From the NCBI RefSeq assembly GCF_017676385.1, contig NZ_JAFFZN010000002.1, forward strand, positions 248,001-312,000: 64,000 nucleotides of DNA, in the 5' to 3' direction. This DNA comes from Streptomyces spirodelae (GTDB lineage Bacteria > Actinomycetota > Actinomycetes > Streptomycetales > Streptomycetaceae). Shown here piece after piece: positions 1 to 8,426 of the stretch. How positions within the stretch are numbered: position 1 is the stretch's first letter; every line of letters begins with the position of its first letter. Below the pieces are notes generated by a model, which was given only the letters and a program-made list of their open reading frames with translations, was not told the origin of the DNA and did no database searches. A program made the translations under genes and the position numbers.

Positions 1-836
1 AGCGGATCGGTGATCTCGTCGCTGTCCGGGTCCTCGTACAGACCGATGTGCGGGCTGATCGTCGGCAGCAGATGATCCCCGGAGAACAGCCGCCCTCCCC
101 GGCGCCCCGCCTGCTGCCGCTCCCGGCTCCCCTCCAGCGACCTCTCCTCGCCTCCCTCCTGCCGCCTCTCCCGTGCGTCGTCCCGACTTCCCTCCCGGCC
201 CGGGTGCTGCTCCTCCAGGTGCAGGCACACATGGCCCGGCGTGTGCCCCGGGGTCCACACCGCGCGCAGCCGCCGCCCCGGCAGGGCCAGCAGTTCGTTC
301 GGCTCGATCTCCCGGTCGGGCAGTGCTGCCCGCGCCCCCGGCAGCGTCCCGCTCCCGCCCTGTGCGAGGGCTGTGCGCAGCGGTGCCGTATGCGAGTCCG
401 GGGCGCCGGCGGCGGCGAGCTTCTCGGCGAGGTAGCCGAGCCACTGGCGGCGGTCCGAGTCGCGGGTGCGGCGGACGATGGCGGCGTCCGCCGGGTGCAT
501 GGCGATCCAGGCGCCCGACTCCTCCCGTACGCGCGCCGACAGGCCGTGGTGGTCGGGGTGGTGGTGGGTGACGACCACGCCGTGCAGCGCGTCGACGGAG
601 GTGCCGCACGCGGCGAGCCCGTCGGCGAGGGCCTGCCAGGAGGCGGGGTCGTCCCAGCCGGTGTCGATCAGCACGGGCCCGGCGTCCGTCTCGATCAGGT
701 GGACGAGGGTGTGGCCGAGCGGGTTGTCCGGGATGGGTACGGGGATGCTCCAGACACCGCCTCCGTGATCACCGACCCCCGGCCCGTCGTCCGCTGCCTG
801 CGGCTCGTCGTCCGCTGCCTGCGGTCTGTTCGTCAT
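1..836 (-). CDS. MBL-fold metallo-hydrolase, 3' end outside the window
   Basis: Metallo-beta-lactamase-fold hydrolase. The ATG is at 836 and the frame is open to position 1, so the C-terminus is missing. Visible landmarks in order are a LIDTGW strand, the metal-binding THHHPDHHG motif, TPGHTPGH (third metal site) and FSGDHLLP (bridging Asp). Between the last two lies a roughly 35-residue Arg/Glu/Gly-rich insertion that is not typical of the fold. The family covers glyoxalase II-like thioesterases, lactonases and others; the substrate cannot be told. It is divergent from the aldehyde dehydrogenase operon and shares its 209-bp upstream region. Confidence 0.85.
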   Translation of the reverse strand, partial: MTNRPQAADDEPQAADDGPGVGDHGGGVWSIPVPIPDNPLGHTLVHLIETDAGPVLIDTGWDDPASWQALADGLAACGTSVDALHGVVVTHHHPDHHGLSARVREESGAWIAMHPADAAIVRRTRDSDRRQWLGYLAEKLAAAGAPDSHTAPLRTALAQGGSGTLPGARAALPDREIEPNELLALPGRRLRAVWTPGHTPGHVCLHLEEQHPGREGSRDDARERRQEGGEERSLEGSRERQQAGRRGGRLFSGDHLLPTISPHIGLYEDPDSDEITDP

Positions 837-950
837 GGCGGCTCCCGGTTCCGTGCGCGGGTGCGCGGGTGCGCGGGTCGCGCGGGTCTGACGGCGGCCG
901 CGTCCCCATGGGCGGCGGTCCGGCAGAGCCTCGTCACCGGCATTGTCCCT

Positions 951-977
951 TAGAACTGGAACTGGTACTAGTTCTGA
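951..977. promoter_or_regulatory. TetR/KstR-like operator in front of the aldehyde dehydrogenase
   Basis: An AGAAC half-site (952-956) and a GTTCT half-site (971-975) form an imperfect inverted repeat. Inside it, 957-970 (TGGAACTGGTACTA) fits the KstR consensus TNNAACNNGTTNNA except for one base (GTA for GTT). Only repeat of this kind between the divergent MBL and ALDH genes. Assignment to the KstR at 10875-11534 is inference. Confidence 0.5.
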
Positions 978-1045
978 TGCGCCGTCAGAAGGCTGACGGC
1001 AGCAGGCGGGCGGAAGAGGGCGGGCGGAAGAGAGAGGGCACGGCC

Positions 1046-2533
1046 ATGACGGACACCCCCAGCGGACCCGAGGCGAGCGGCGGCATCCCCTACACCGGCC
1101 ACCAACAGCTCTACATCGGCGGCAGCTTCACCGATCCGGCCGGTGACCGGACGATAGAGGTGGTCTCCCCGCACACCGAGCAGCCCATCGGGCACGTTCC
1201 GCACGCCTCGTGCGAGGACGTCGACCGTGCCGTGCGCGCCGCACGCGACTCCTTCGACTCCGGGGTGTGGGCACAGCGCCCGCTGGCCGAGCGGATCGAG
1301 ACCGTCGCCCGCATCAAGGACGGAATCGCCGCGCGCAGCGACGAGATCGCCAAGGTCATCAGCGCCCAGAACGGGACGCCCTACACCTCAGCCGTGATGG
1401 TCCAGTCCCTCGCCGCGATGATGGTGTGGGACACCGCGCTCAAGATCGCCGCCGATTTCCCCTACGAGGAGCGCAGGGCCGGGGTGCTGGGCCCCCTGCT
1501 GGTACGCCGGGAGCCGGTGGGTGTGGTGGCGGCCGTGGTGCCGTGGAACGTGCCGCAGTTCACCGCGGCGGCGAAACTGGCGCCCGCGCTGCTGGCCGGC
1601 TGCTCGGCCGTGCTGAAGGTCTCGCCGGAGACCCCGCTGGACGCCTATCTGCTGGCCGAGATCGCCGACGAGGCCGGGCTGCCTCCCGGCGTGCTGTCGA
1701 TCCTCCCCGCCGACCGGGAGGTGAGCGAGTACCTGGTCGGGCACCCGGGGGTGGACAAGGTGTCCTTCACCGGCTCCGTGGCCGCCGGCAAGCGGGTCAT
1801 GGAGGTGGCCTCACGCAATCTGACGCGGGTCACCCTGGAGTTGGGCGGCAAGTCGGCCGCGGTCGTACTCGCCGACGCCGATCTGGACGCCGCGGTCGCC
1901 GGGATCACCCCGTTCGCCTGGATGATCAACGGGCAGGCGTGTGTGGCCCAGACCCGCATTCTGGCGCCGCGCAGCCACTACGACGAGATCGCGGAGCGCT
2001 TCAAGGCCGCCGCCGACGGGTTGACCGTCGGCGATCCGCTGGACCCGGCCACCGAGGTCGGCCCGCTGGTCGCCGAACGCCAGCGCCGCCGCTCCCTCGA
2101 CTACATCGCGCTGGGTCAGGAGGAGGGCGCCAAGGTCCTCGCCGGCGGCGGCAGGCCGGAGTCCATGCCCACCGGCTGGTATGTGGAGCCCACCCTCTTC
2201 GGTGACGTCGACAACGCCATGCGGATCGCCCGGGAGGAGATCTTCGGCCCTGTCATCTGCCTGCTGCCGTACGACGACGAGGAGGAGGCGGTCCGTATCG
2301 CCAACGACTCCGACTACGGGCTCTCCGGCAGCGTGTGGACCGCCGACACGGAACACGGCATCGACGTGGCCCGCCGCGTACGCACCGGCACCTACTCCGT
2401 CAACACCTTCAGTCTGGACATGCTCGGTCCCTTCGGCGGCTACAAGAACTCCGGCATCGGCCGCGAGTTCGGCCCTGAGGGGTACGCCGAGTACCTGGAG
2501 CACAAGATGATCCACCTGCCCCCGGAAGCGTGA
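1046..2533 (+). CDS. NAD(P)-dependent aldehyde dehydrogenase
   Basis: Oxidises an aldehyde to its acid with NAD(P)+. 495 residues, the usual family length. Catalytic residues are present: Asn168 in PWNVPQ, Glu265 in LELGGKS, Cys299 in NGQACVAQ; also the FTGS nucleotide loop and EIFGPV. The ATG at 1046 follows an AAGAGAGAGGG ribosome-binding site. Its TGA overlaps a GTG that could start the ferredoxin, so the two are probably coupled. In mycobacteria comparable ALDH/ferredoxin pairs lie near P450 and steroid genes; no P450 is seen here. Substrate unknown. Confidence 0.93.
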   Translation: MTDTPSGPEASGGIPYTGHQQLYIGGSFTDPAGDRTIEVVSPHTEQPIGHVPHASCEDVDRAVRAARDSFDSGVWAQRPLAERIETVARIKDGIAARSDEIAKVISAQNGTPYTSAVMVQSLAAMMVWDTALKIAADFPYEERRAGVLGPLLVRREPVGVVAAVVPWNVPQFTAAAKLAPALLAGCSAVLKVSPETPLDAYLLAEIADEAGLPPGVLSILPADREVSEYLVGHPGVDKVSFTGSVAAGKRVMEVASRNLTRVTLELGGKSAAVVLADADLDAAVAGITPFAWMINGQACVAQTRILAPRSHYDEIAERFKAAADGLTVGDPLDPATEVGPLVAERQRRRSLDYIALGQEEGAKVLAGGGRPESMPTGWYVEPTLFGDVDNAMRIAREEIFGPVICLLPYDDEEEAVRIANDSDYGLSGSVWTADTEHGIDVARRVRTGTYSVNTFSLDMLGPFGGYKNSGIGREFGPEGYAEYLEHKMIHLPPEA

Positions 2534-2550
2534 GTCTCGCGGAGGCGGGC

Positions 2551-2613
2551 GTGGAGGACGAGACGGACGTGGAGGACGAGGCGGGCGTGGAGGACGAGAC
2601 GGACGTGGAGGAA
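2551..2613 (+). repeat. 18-bp tandem repeat at the 5' end of the ferredoxin frame
   Basis: Three full 18-bp units (2551, 2569, 2587; pattern GTGGAGGACGAGRSGGRC) plus a partial fourth. In the ferredoxin frame they read VEDE(T/A)(D/G) repeated, a strongly acidic stretch. Confidence 0.85.
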
Positions 2614-2628
2614 ACGGAGGAGGCGTCG

Positions 2629-2862
2629 ATGGCCGACCGCTGGCACATCGAGGTGGACCGGGACCTGTGCATCGGTTCGGGCATGTGCGTGGGCGGGGCG
2701 CCGGAGGAGTTCCGGCTGGATGCCGCCCGCCAGTCGCACCCCGTCAGCCCCGACCGCGAGCCGTCCGAAGAGGTGCTGGCCGCCGCCGAGAGCTGCCCTG
2801 TCGAAGCCATCTCCATCACCCGCGCGGCCACGGGCGAAGTGGTCTTCCCCCCGGAGGAGTGA
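2629..2862 (+). CDS. [3Fe-4S] ferredoxin
   Basis: Small electron carrier of the actinobacterial P450-partner type. Counted from ATG 2629 (77 aa) the cluster ligands are Cys14 and Cys20 (CIGSGMC) and Cys56 (ESCPVEAI); the position that would complete a 4Fe cluster is Gly/Ser, as in 3Fe-4S members. An AGGAGG-like site sits just upstream of 2629. A GTG at 2530 overlapping the ALDH stop would add 33 acidic residues from the tandem repeat. I prefer 2629 because the ferredoxin fold begins there. The redox partner is not encoded in this window. Confidence 0.88.
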   Translation: MADRWHIEVDRDLCIGSGMCVGGAPEEFRLDAARQSHPVSPDREPSEEVLAAAESCPVEAISITRAATGEVVFPPEE

Positions 2863-2965
2863 CGGGGAGCCGGGCCGGGGGCCCGCAGCTGACCGTCCGC
2901 GACGGTCCGTGAAATCCGGGGTAATCCGTTGCCGGGGGAGCGCGCGGCGGGATAGGAACAGCCGT

Positions 2966-3874
2966 ATGACATCTTTCGGTGCTGACAGCGGTGGCGGTTC
3001 TCTCGGCGCGGTCTTCCGGCCCCAGTTGCCGCCCGAGCGGCTGCGGAGCGTCGTCCGCGCCGCCGACGAGGCGGGTCTCGATCAGCTGTGGCTGTGGGAG
3101 GACTGCTTCCTGGAGAGCGGCATCGCCACGGCTGCCGCCGCGCTCGCCTGGTCGGAACGGCTCAAGGTGGGCGTCGGCCTGCTCCCCGTCCCGCTCCGCA
3201 ACGTCGCGCTGACCACCATGGAGACGGCCACTCTGCGCCGCCTCTTCCCCGGCCGGTTCCTGGTGGGGCTCGGTCATGGTGTACAGGACTGGATGGGGCA
3301 GGTCGGGGCGCGTGTCGACTCGCCCGTGACCCTGCTGCGCGAACACCTGGACGCCATGAGGGCCTTGCTACGCGGGGAGCGGGTCACCTCCAAGGGCCGG
3401 TACGTCCAACTGGACGGCGTCGCCCTGGACTGGCCGCCGCCGACTGCCGCCGCTGACACGGCTGTGTACGCGGGGGCGCGGGGGCCGCGCTCCCTGCGGC
3501 TGAGCGGCGAGGCGGCGGACGGCACGGTGCTCGACGCCAACACCTCGTTCGCGGGCATCCGTCGCGCGCGGCAGCTCATCGAAGAGGGCCGGACCGCGGC
3601 CGGACGTACCGAGCACCACCAGGTCGTCCACTACCTCACCACCGCGACCGGCGCCGACGCCGCGATCCGCCTGCGGGCGGAGCTCGAACGCGAGGGCCAC
3701 GACCCCGCCACCGGGCCGGGTGTGGCGGGCGACGCGGCGACGGTGGCGGAGGCGGTCCGCCAGGCCCTCGACGCCGGGGCCGACACGGTCGTCCTCCAGC
3801 CCACGGCGGACGAGCCGGACCCGGAGGGATTCGTCCGCTTCGCCGCCCAGGAGGTCGGCCCCCTGCTGTCATGA
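2966..3874 (+). CDS. LLM-class flavin-dependent oxidoreductase
   Basis: 302-residue luciferase-like TIM-barrel enzyme using F420 or FMN. Supporting features are the N-terminal strand GAVFRPQLPPE, the LWLWED segment, PGRFLVGLGHG in mid-protein, and a C-terminal ADTVVLQPT strand. ATG at 2966, about 100 bp after the ferredoxin, same strand, so it may share the ALDH transcript. Substrate unknown. It belongs to a different branch from the Rv3520c-type protein at 15105-16112. Confidence 0.85.
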   Translation: MTSFGADSGGGSLGAVFRPQLPPERLRSVVRAADEAGLDQLWLWEDCFLESGIATAAAALAWSERLKVGVGLLPVPLRNVALTTMETATLRRLFPGRFLVGLGHGVQDWMGQVGARVDSPVTLLREHLDAMRALLRGERVTSKGRYVQLDGVALDWPPPTAAADTAVYAGARGPRSLRLSGEAADGTVLDANTSFAGIRRARQLIEEGRTAAGRTEHHQVVHYLTTATGADAAIRLRAELEREGHDPATGPGVAGDAATVAEAVRQALDAGADTVVLQPTADEPDPEGFVRFAAQEVGPLLS

Positions 3875-3928
3875 GCCGCCACACGGCCAACGGGTGACCG
3901 GCCGCCCGGTCTCGGCAGCTGCCCGCTC

Positions 3929-5041
3929 TCAGCGGGTGACCGGGCTTCCCAGCGCGAGCGTGGCGAACGTTGCCAGCCAGTGCTCCGTGGTGAAGTCGCC
4001 CGAGGTGGTGGCCGGCAGCCCCGCTGCCAGGTTGGCCTCGGCCGCCGTGGCGAGGGTGGCGGCGCGCGGGTCACCGGGCGGGAGCGCGGCGGCGATGCCG
4101 CGCAGCGCCACGGCCCGGCTCAGACACAGCCCGAGCAGGTGTCCGAGTTGCGGGTCGACAGGGTCCGAGACGTGGGGCGGTGGGAGGAACTCCGGGCCGG
4201 TGGCGCGGTCCAGTTCGGGCAGGAAACGCGCCAGCCATGCGGCGAACTCGCGCTGCGGCAGCACCCGGCGCACCGCGTCCGCCTCGCAGAGCAGTGGCGA
4301 GAGGAAGTCCTGCCCGGACGGCTCCCACCGGGTGGCGGCACCGTGGTCGGGCACGTACCACTCGCGGATCTTGGCCTCCACAGACCCCACGAGCCGCTGC
4401 GCGCCCGCCCGTTCGGCGCTGTCGAGGAGCAGCCCCAGAGCGAAGGCGCTGTTGGCGTGCGTCCCGTGGCGTACCGGGTAGGTCGCCTTCCGCAGCCAGT
4501 CCAGCACCAGTCCGGCCACGGCATCGGCGGCAGGCTCCAACGCTGCGCGCCATCGCCGCGCTGCCGCCTCCTCTCGCTGCTCCCGTTCCCGGCCGGTTCG
4601 CCGCTCCGCTATGAGAGCGGTGCTCTCGTCCGTTATGAGAGCAGCGCTCTCGCCCGTGAGCGCCAGCAGCCACGCCCAGCCGTAGGGCCGTTCGAACGTG
4701 GGATGGGCACGCAGATACGCGGCCTCGGCGGCGAGCGCCTCGGGGGTCAGCTGCGCGTCCAGCGCCCGCACCACCGCCGCGCGCCGCTGCCCGTCCTCGT
4801 CACCGTCCCATGGCAACCGCAGCAGCCTGACGAGCAGCCAGTGCATATGGACGCTCGAGTGCCAGTCGTACGAACCGTAGAACGCGGGATGGAGAACCCG
4901 GGGCGGAACGAGTTCGTGCGGGCCGGCGAGCAGATGCGCCGGGGCGTTCGGGTACTCGCGGACGATATTGGCCAACGCCACCTCCGCGAACCGCCCGACC
5001 GGCACCCGCCCCCCAACCCCGGCCCCCGCTCCCGCGTCCAT
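3929..5041 (-). CDS. DUF2891 family protein
   Basis: 370 residues, predicted cytoplasmic, with the family's tryptophan/histidine-rich segments (YGSYDWHSSVH, PYGWAW, HGTHANSAFA). Function not established. I chose ATG 5041 because GGAG lies upstream; a TTG at 5065 overlaps the pcp stop (TTGA) and would add eight residues. Either way it is the last gene of DUF969-DUF979-pcp-DUF2891, with gaps of at most about 35 bp. The context suggests a role in pyroglutamyl peptide or pyroglutamate use; that is inference from the neighbourhood. Confidence 0.85.
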   Translation of the reverse strand: MDAGAGAGVGGRVPVGRFAEVALANIVREYPNAPAHLLAGPHELVPPRVLHPAFYGSYDWHSSVHMHWLLVRLLRLPWDGDEDGQRRAAVVRALDAQLTPEALAAEAAYLRAHPTFERPYGWAWLLALTGESAALITDESTALIAERRTGREREQREEAAARRWRAALEPAADAVAGLVLDWLRKATYPVRHGTHANSAFALGLLLDSAERAGAQRLVGSVEAKIREWYVPDHGAATRWEPSGQDFLSPLLCEADAVRRVLPQREFAAWLARFLPELDRATGPEFLPPPHVSDPVDPQLGHLLGLCLSRAVALRGIAAALPPGDPRAATLATAAEANLAAGLPATTSGDFTTEHWLATFATLALGSPVTR

Positions 5042-5061
5042 CCCCGCTCCGGTGCCCGTGC

Positions 5062-5724
5062 TCAATGAGTCGCCCCTCCCGGTTCGCGGAGGTCGGTGGT
5101 GGTGTGGGCCGCGGCTGTCAGAAGCGCCGACAGGCCGCGTACGGCGTCGCGTACGGAGAGGGAGGGCGGCGCCGGATGGCGGGCCGCCACCTGTTCCGGC
5201 GTGTAGGGGACGTGGACGAAGCCGCCGCGTATTCCCGGCCGTTCGGTGGCGATCAGATGGGCCAGGCCGTAGAAGACGTGGTTGCACACGAAGGTGCCTG
5301 CCGTCTGCGAGACGGAGGCGGGCACCCCGGCGGCGCGGGCCGCGGCGACGCACGCCTTGACGGCCAGGGTGGCGAAGTAGGCGGCGGGGCCGCCCGGGAC
5401 GACCGGCTCGTCCACGGGCTGCTGCCCCGCGTTGTCGGGTATCCGGGCGTCGTCCACGTTGAGAGCGACGCGCTCGACGGTGAGGTCGGCGCGTCCGCCC
5501 GCCTGCCCCAGGCAGACGACCAGCTCCAGGCCGGGCCCGGCCGCGTCCACCGCGCTCCGCAGCTCGTCGAGTGCCGTGCCGAAGACGCAGCTCAGCCGCG
5601 CCGCGCCGACCTCCAGTCCGGCCGGTGGGTCGGCGGCGAGCAGTTCGGCGGCCTGCCAGGAGGGGTTGACCTCCTCGCCGTCGAACGGCGCGAACCCGGT
5701 GACGAGAACTTTCGTGGAAGACAT
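5062..5724 (-). CDS. pcp: Pyroglutamyl-peptidase I
   Basis: Cysteine peptidase that removes N-terminal pyroglutamate from peptides, releasing 5-oxoproline. 220 residues, normal for the family. The C15 catalytic triad is intact: Glu84 in TVERVALN, Cys147 in TFVCNHVFYG, His171 in GFVHVPY. ATG at 5724, 35 bp after the DUF979 stop. Beside putative transport genes and pxpABC it would supply free pyroglutamate for conversion to glutamate. Confidence 0.96.
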   Translation of the reverse strand: MSSTKVLVTGFAPFDGEEVNPSWQAAELLAADPPAGLEVGAARLSCVFGTALDELRSAVDAAGPGLELVVCLGQAGGRADLTVERVALNVDDARIPDNAGQQPVDEPVVPGGPAAYFATLAVKACVAAARAAGVPASVSQTAGTFVCNHVFYGLAHLIATERPGIRGGFVHVPYTPEQVAARHPAPPSLSVRDAVRGLSALLTAAAHTTTDLREPGGATH

Positions 5725-5759
5725 GGCAGACGGCTCCGCTCGGTCCACTGGGAATGCGA

Positions 5760-6728
5760 CTAGAACGCGAACAGGTAGATGATGAAGATGTTGCAGGCCA
5801 GCATCGCCCCGGCGGTCGGTACCTGGGCCTTGATCGGCCCGTACTGGTCCTTGAGTTCGAGGAGGGCAGCCGGTACGAGGTTGAAGTTGGCCGCCATGGG
5901 TGTGCACAGCGTGCCGCAGAAGCCGGCGAGCATGCCGACGGCGAGTACGGCGGCTGGGTTGCCGTTCATCTGCTCGATCAGTACCGGCCAGCCGACGGCG
6001 GCGGTCATCACGGGGAAGGCGGCGAAGGCGTTGCCCATGATCATCGTGAAGACGGCCATGCCCACGCAGTACAGCACCACGGCGGCCAGCTTCTGCCCGT
6101 CGGGCAGTACCGACTCGGTGATCTTCCGCACCTGGGTGCCGACGCCCGCGGCCTGGAATATCGCGCCCAGCACGGCGAGCAGCTGCGGCAGCAGCAGTGC
6201 CCAGCCCATCGACTCCAGCAGTCCGCGGCCCGCGTGCAGCGGTACGGCCGCCCGGCGTTCGCGCAGCACCCACATGCCCACACCCAGCGCGAGAACGGCG
6301 CCCAGGCCGAGACCGAGGATGGTCTCGCTGCCCTCTTCCAGCAGCGGCCGGCCCCCGATCTTCCACTTGTCGGCGAACACGGCGCACACCATGGCGACCA
6401 GCGGGATGGTCAGCGCGGGGATGAACAGCTTGCCGCCGAACCTGGCGGCGAGCCGGGTGCGTTCGCTCTCGCTGGTGGTGTCCGGCTTGCCCTTGCCGGT
6501 GAGGTTGAAACCGCCCAGGCAGATGAGGGCGAGTACGGCCACGCCCAGCGGTTCGGCGGGCAGGGTCTTCTCGTTGACCCAGGTGCTGTAGATGAAGCAG
6601 ATGCCCAGCAGCCCCCAGAAGGCGGCGGTGCCGTGGCGCTTGGGGTTGGTGCGGTCGAAGACCATCTGCGCCGCCATGGCGATGAAGACGGCGCCGACGA
6701 GCCAGAAGAACCACTCGGACTTGATCAT
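5760..6728 (-). CDS. DUF979 membrane protein, putative 5-oxoproline transport
   Basis: 322-residue polytopic membrane protein starting IKSEWFFWLVGAVFIAMA, with about nine hydrophobic spans. DUF979 genes occur next to DUF969 genes and 5-oxoprolinase or pcp genes in many bacteria, which is the basis for the transport proposal; the transport itself is not proven. The ATG overlaps the DUF969 stop (ATGA), so the two are translationally coupled and probably form one complex. Confidence 0.9.
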   Translation of the reverse strand: MIKSEWFFWLVGAVFIAMAAQMVFDRTNPKRHGTAAFWGLLGICFIYSTWVNEKTLPAEPLGVAVLALICLGGFNLTGKGKPDTTSESERTRLAARFGGKLFIPALTIPLVAMVCAVFADKWKIGGRPLLEEGSETILGLGLGAVLALGVGMWVLRERRAAVPLHAGRGLLESMGWALLLPQLLAVLGAIFQAAGVGTQVRKITESVLPDGQKLAAVVLYCVGMAVFTMIMGNAFAAFPVMTAAVGWPVLIEQMNGNPAAVLAVGMLAGFCGTLCTPMAANFNLVPAALLELKDQYGPIKAQVPTAGAMLACNIFIIYLFAF

Positions 6729-7519
6729 TTGGCGGCCCCGCCTTCCTCGCTGGGAGCGCTGCGGTCCGGGCCCGGACCACTCTGCCCGGGAACGCCGCGC
6801 TCCAGTGCGTCCTCCCGCTCGACGGTCATCCGCGCGTTCGCGGTGACCAGTTCGCGCTCCAGCGTGCGGTCCAGCCGCAGCAGCCGGCCGCCGTGGATGA
6901 GGAAGGCGCACACGGCGCTGGGTATCGCCCACAGCGCGAGGTGCAGCGGTTCCAGGTGTGTGTGGTACGTGCTGTTGACCAGGCCGGTGATCAGCAGGAT
7001 GGAGCCGATGGCGAGGAAGCAGTCCTCGCCGAAGAACAGCCCCACGTTGTCGGTGCCGGCCGCGTGCGAGCGCACCTTCTCGCGGACCTTCTCGGGCAGC
7101 GGCCGCCCCTGGTTGTGGCGCTCGGCGGCGGCTTCCGCCATCGGCGCGATCATGGGGCGGACGCTCTGCGCGGGCCCGCCGATGGTCTGCAGGCCCACTG
7201 CGGCGGTGACCTGCCGCAGCAGCAGATACAGGGTCAGGAAGCGCCCTGTGGTGAGTTTGGTGCCGAGCTTGCCGATGAGCGTACGGGCCTGTTGCTGGAG
7301 GCCGTTGCGCTCCAGCAGGCCGATGACGGGCAGCGTGATGGCGAAGATCGTCACCGAGCGGCTGGACGCGAAGCTCTCGCCGAAGGTCCCCAGGATCTCG
7401 ACGGGGGAGAGCTTGCCCAGCAGTCCGGTGACGATCCCCGCCACGCCGACGACGAGCAGGGGGTTGCGGCGCGTCGCGAAGCCGAGGACCACTACGAGGA
7501 CGCCGAGGAGAACGATCAT
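6725..7519 (-). CDS. DUF969 membrane protein, putative 5-oxoproline transport
   Basis: 264-residue membrane protein; starts MIVLLGVLVVVLGF and has several more hydrophobic spans, a conserved LRQVTAAVGLQTIGGPAQ segment, and a charged soluble tail. First gene of the four-gene minus-strand operon. The GATTGTT palindrome at 7560-7574 lies 41 bp upstream of the start and presumably lets the adjacent GntR regulator control the operon. Confidence 0.9.
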   Translation of the reverse strand: MIVLLGVLVVVLGFATRRNPLLVVGVAGIVTGLLGKLSPVEILGTFGESFASSRSVTIFAITLPVIGLLERNGLQQQARTLIGKLGTKLTTGRFLTLYLLLRQVTAAVGLQTIGGPAQSVRPMIAPMAEAAAERHNQGRPLPEKVREKVRSHAAGTDNVGLFFGEDCFLAIGSILLITGLVNSTYHTHLEPLHLALWAIPSAVCAFLIHGGRLLRLDRTLERELVTANARMTVEREDALERGVPGQSGPGPDRSAPSEEGGAAK

Positions 7520-7559
7520 GTCGTCCGCCTTCCGTGAGCGATTCCTCGGGAGGCTAGGG

Positions 7560-7574
7560 GATTGTTGAACGATC
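7560..7574. promoter_or_regulatory. GntR/FCD operator, DUF969 side
   Basis: GATTGTTGAACGATC, a 15-bp inverted repeat with one mismatched pair, between gntR (ends 7593) and DUF969 (starts 7519). Nearly the same sequence recurs at 8396-8410 on the other side of gntR. Confidence 0.75.
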
Positions 7575-7592
7575 CGACAAGAGTGAGGCACG

Positions 7593-8303
7593 TCACTCGT
7601 CGGTCTCGCCGGCCTCCTCCGGGTAGGCGTCGAGCAACTGCCGCAGCGAGTCCCGCAGATAGGCGTCCAGCAGCTGTTCGGCGCCCGCGGCGTCACCCGC
7701 CTCCAGCGCCCGGACGATCTCCTGGTTCCGGGTCAGATACGGGTCATGGAACCGGCGCAGGTCGCCCATGATGTGGAAGGCGAGCCGCAGCTCGGCCAGC
7801 ACGCCGCGCATCATCTCGTCGGTACGGGCGCTGCCGGCCAGTGCGGCGAGCGCCTGGTGGAAGTGGATGTTGGCGGTGGCGAGCTCCTGCCACTTCCCGG
7901 CGGCCGCCGCCTGCTCGCCCGCCGAGACGGCCGCCCGCACCTCGGTGACGTCGTACGGCGGCTCGCCCAGCCCCCGTACGGCCGCGCACTCCACCAGGCG
8001 CCGTACGCGGTAGATGTCGCGGATGTCGGTGTCGGTCAGTACGCGGACGAAGGTGCCCCTGTTGAGCCGGTGTACGAGCAGCCGCTCGTGGCTCAGCAGC
8101 CGGAACGCCTCCCGCAGCGTGTTGCGCGAAACCCCCAGTGCGCCGCAGATCCGCTCCTCGGAGAGCCGGGTGCCGGGCGGGAAGGAGCCCTGGGCGATCC
8201 GCTCGCGCAGGATGGCCGCCACCCGCTCGGCCGTGCTCGTGCGCCCGAGCAGTTCCCGGTCGGCGGCGAGCTCGGAGAGGGCGTCGGACGGGTCGGCGGT
8301 CAT
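7593..8303 (-). CDS. GntR-family (FCD domain) transcriptional regulator
   Basis: 236 residues: winged helix at about 25-90 (RLSEERICGALGVSRNTLREAF) and an all-helical FCD ligand domain from about 95, with the metal/ligand-type residues of TANIHFHQAL and MGDLRRFHDPY. ATG 8303 follows AAGGGAGACACG. Palindromes TTGTT-N-AACAA on both flanks fit the FCD-type T-GT-N-AC-A operator pattern. It probably represses both the DUF969-DUF979-pcp-DUF2891 and pxpABC units and is released by pyroglutamate or glutamate. Target assignment is inference from the sites. Confidence 0.92.
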   Translation of the reverse strand: MTADPSDALSELAADRELLGRTSTAERVAAILRERIAQGSFPPGTRLSEERICGALGVSRNTLREAFRLLSHERLLVHRLNRGTFVRVLTDTDIRDIYRVRRLVECAAVRGLGEPPYDVTEVRAAVSAGEQAAAAGKWQELATANIHFHQALAALAGSARTDEMMRGVLAELRLAFHIMGDLRRFHDPYLTRNQEIVRALEAGDAAGAEQLLDAYLRDSLRQLLDAYPEEAGETDE

Positions 8304-8389
8304 CGTGTCTCCCTTGGGTGAGCGGGCGCCGGCCGGGCCCGGTGCGGCGGGCGGTACGGCGCACGCGGAGCACGCGGTCGCCGACCCCC

Positions 8390-8419
8390 TTGCCGGATTG
8401 TTCAACAATCGCTTACGTT
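8390..8419 (+). promoter_or_regulatory. pxpABC promoter
   Basis: TTGCCG (8390-8395) and TTACGT/TACGTT (8413-8419) are spaced 17-18 bp. The predicted transcript start is 8425-8427, at or next to the pxpA ATG, so the mRNA is probably leaderless. Confidence 0.55.
8396..8410. promoter_or_regulatory. GntR/FCD operator, pxp side
   Basis: GATTGTTCAACAATC, a perfect 15-bp palindrome with a central C, exactly filling the spacer of the pxpA promoter. Binding there would block RNA polymerase. Confidence 0.8.
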
Positions 8420-8426
8420 GCTGCTG

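Noticed and set aside
2551..2613. Short regular repeats as a possible CRISPR
   Set aside because: Units are contiguous without spacers and in a coding frame. No CRISPR array or cas gene was seen anywhere.
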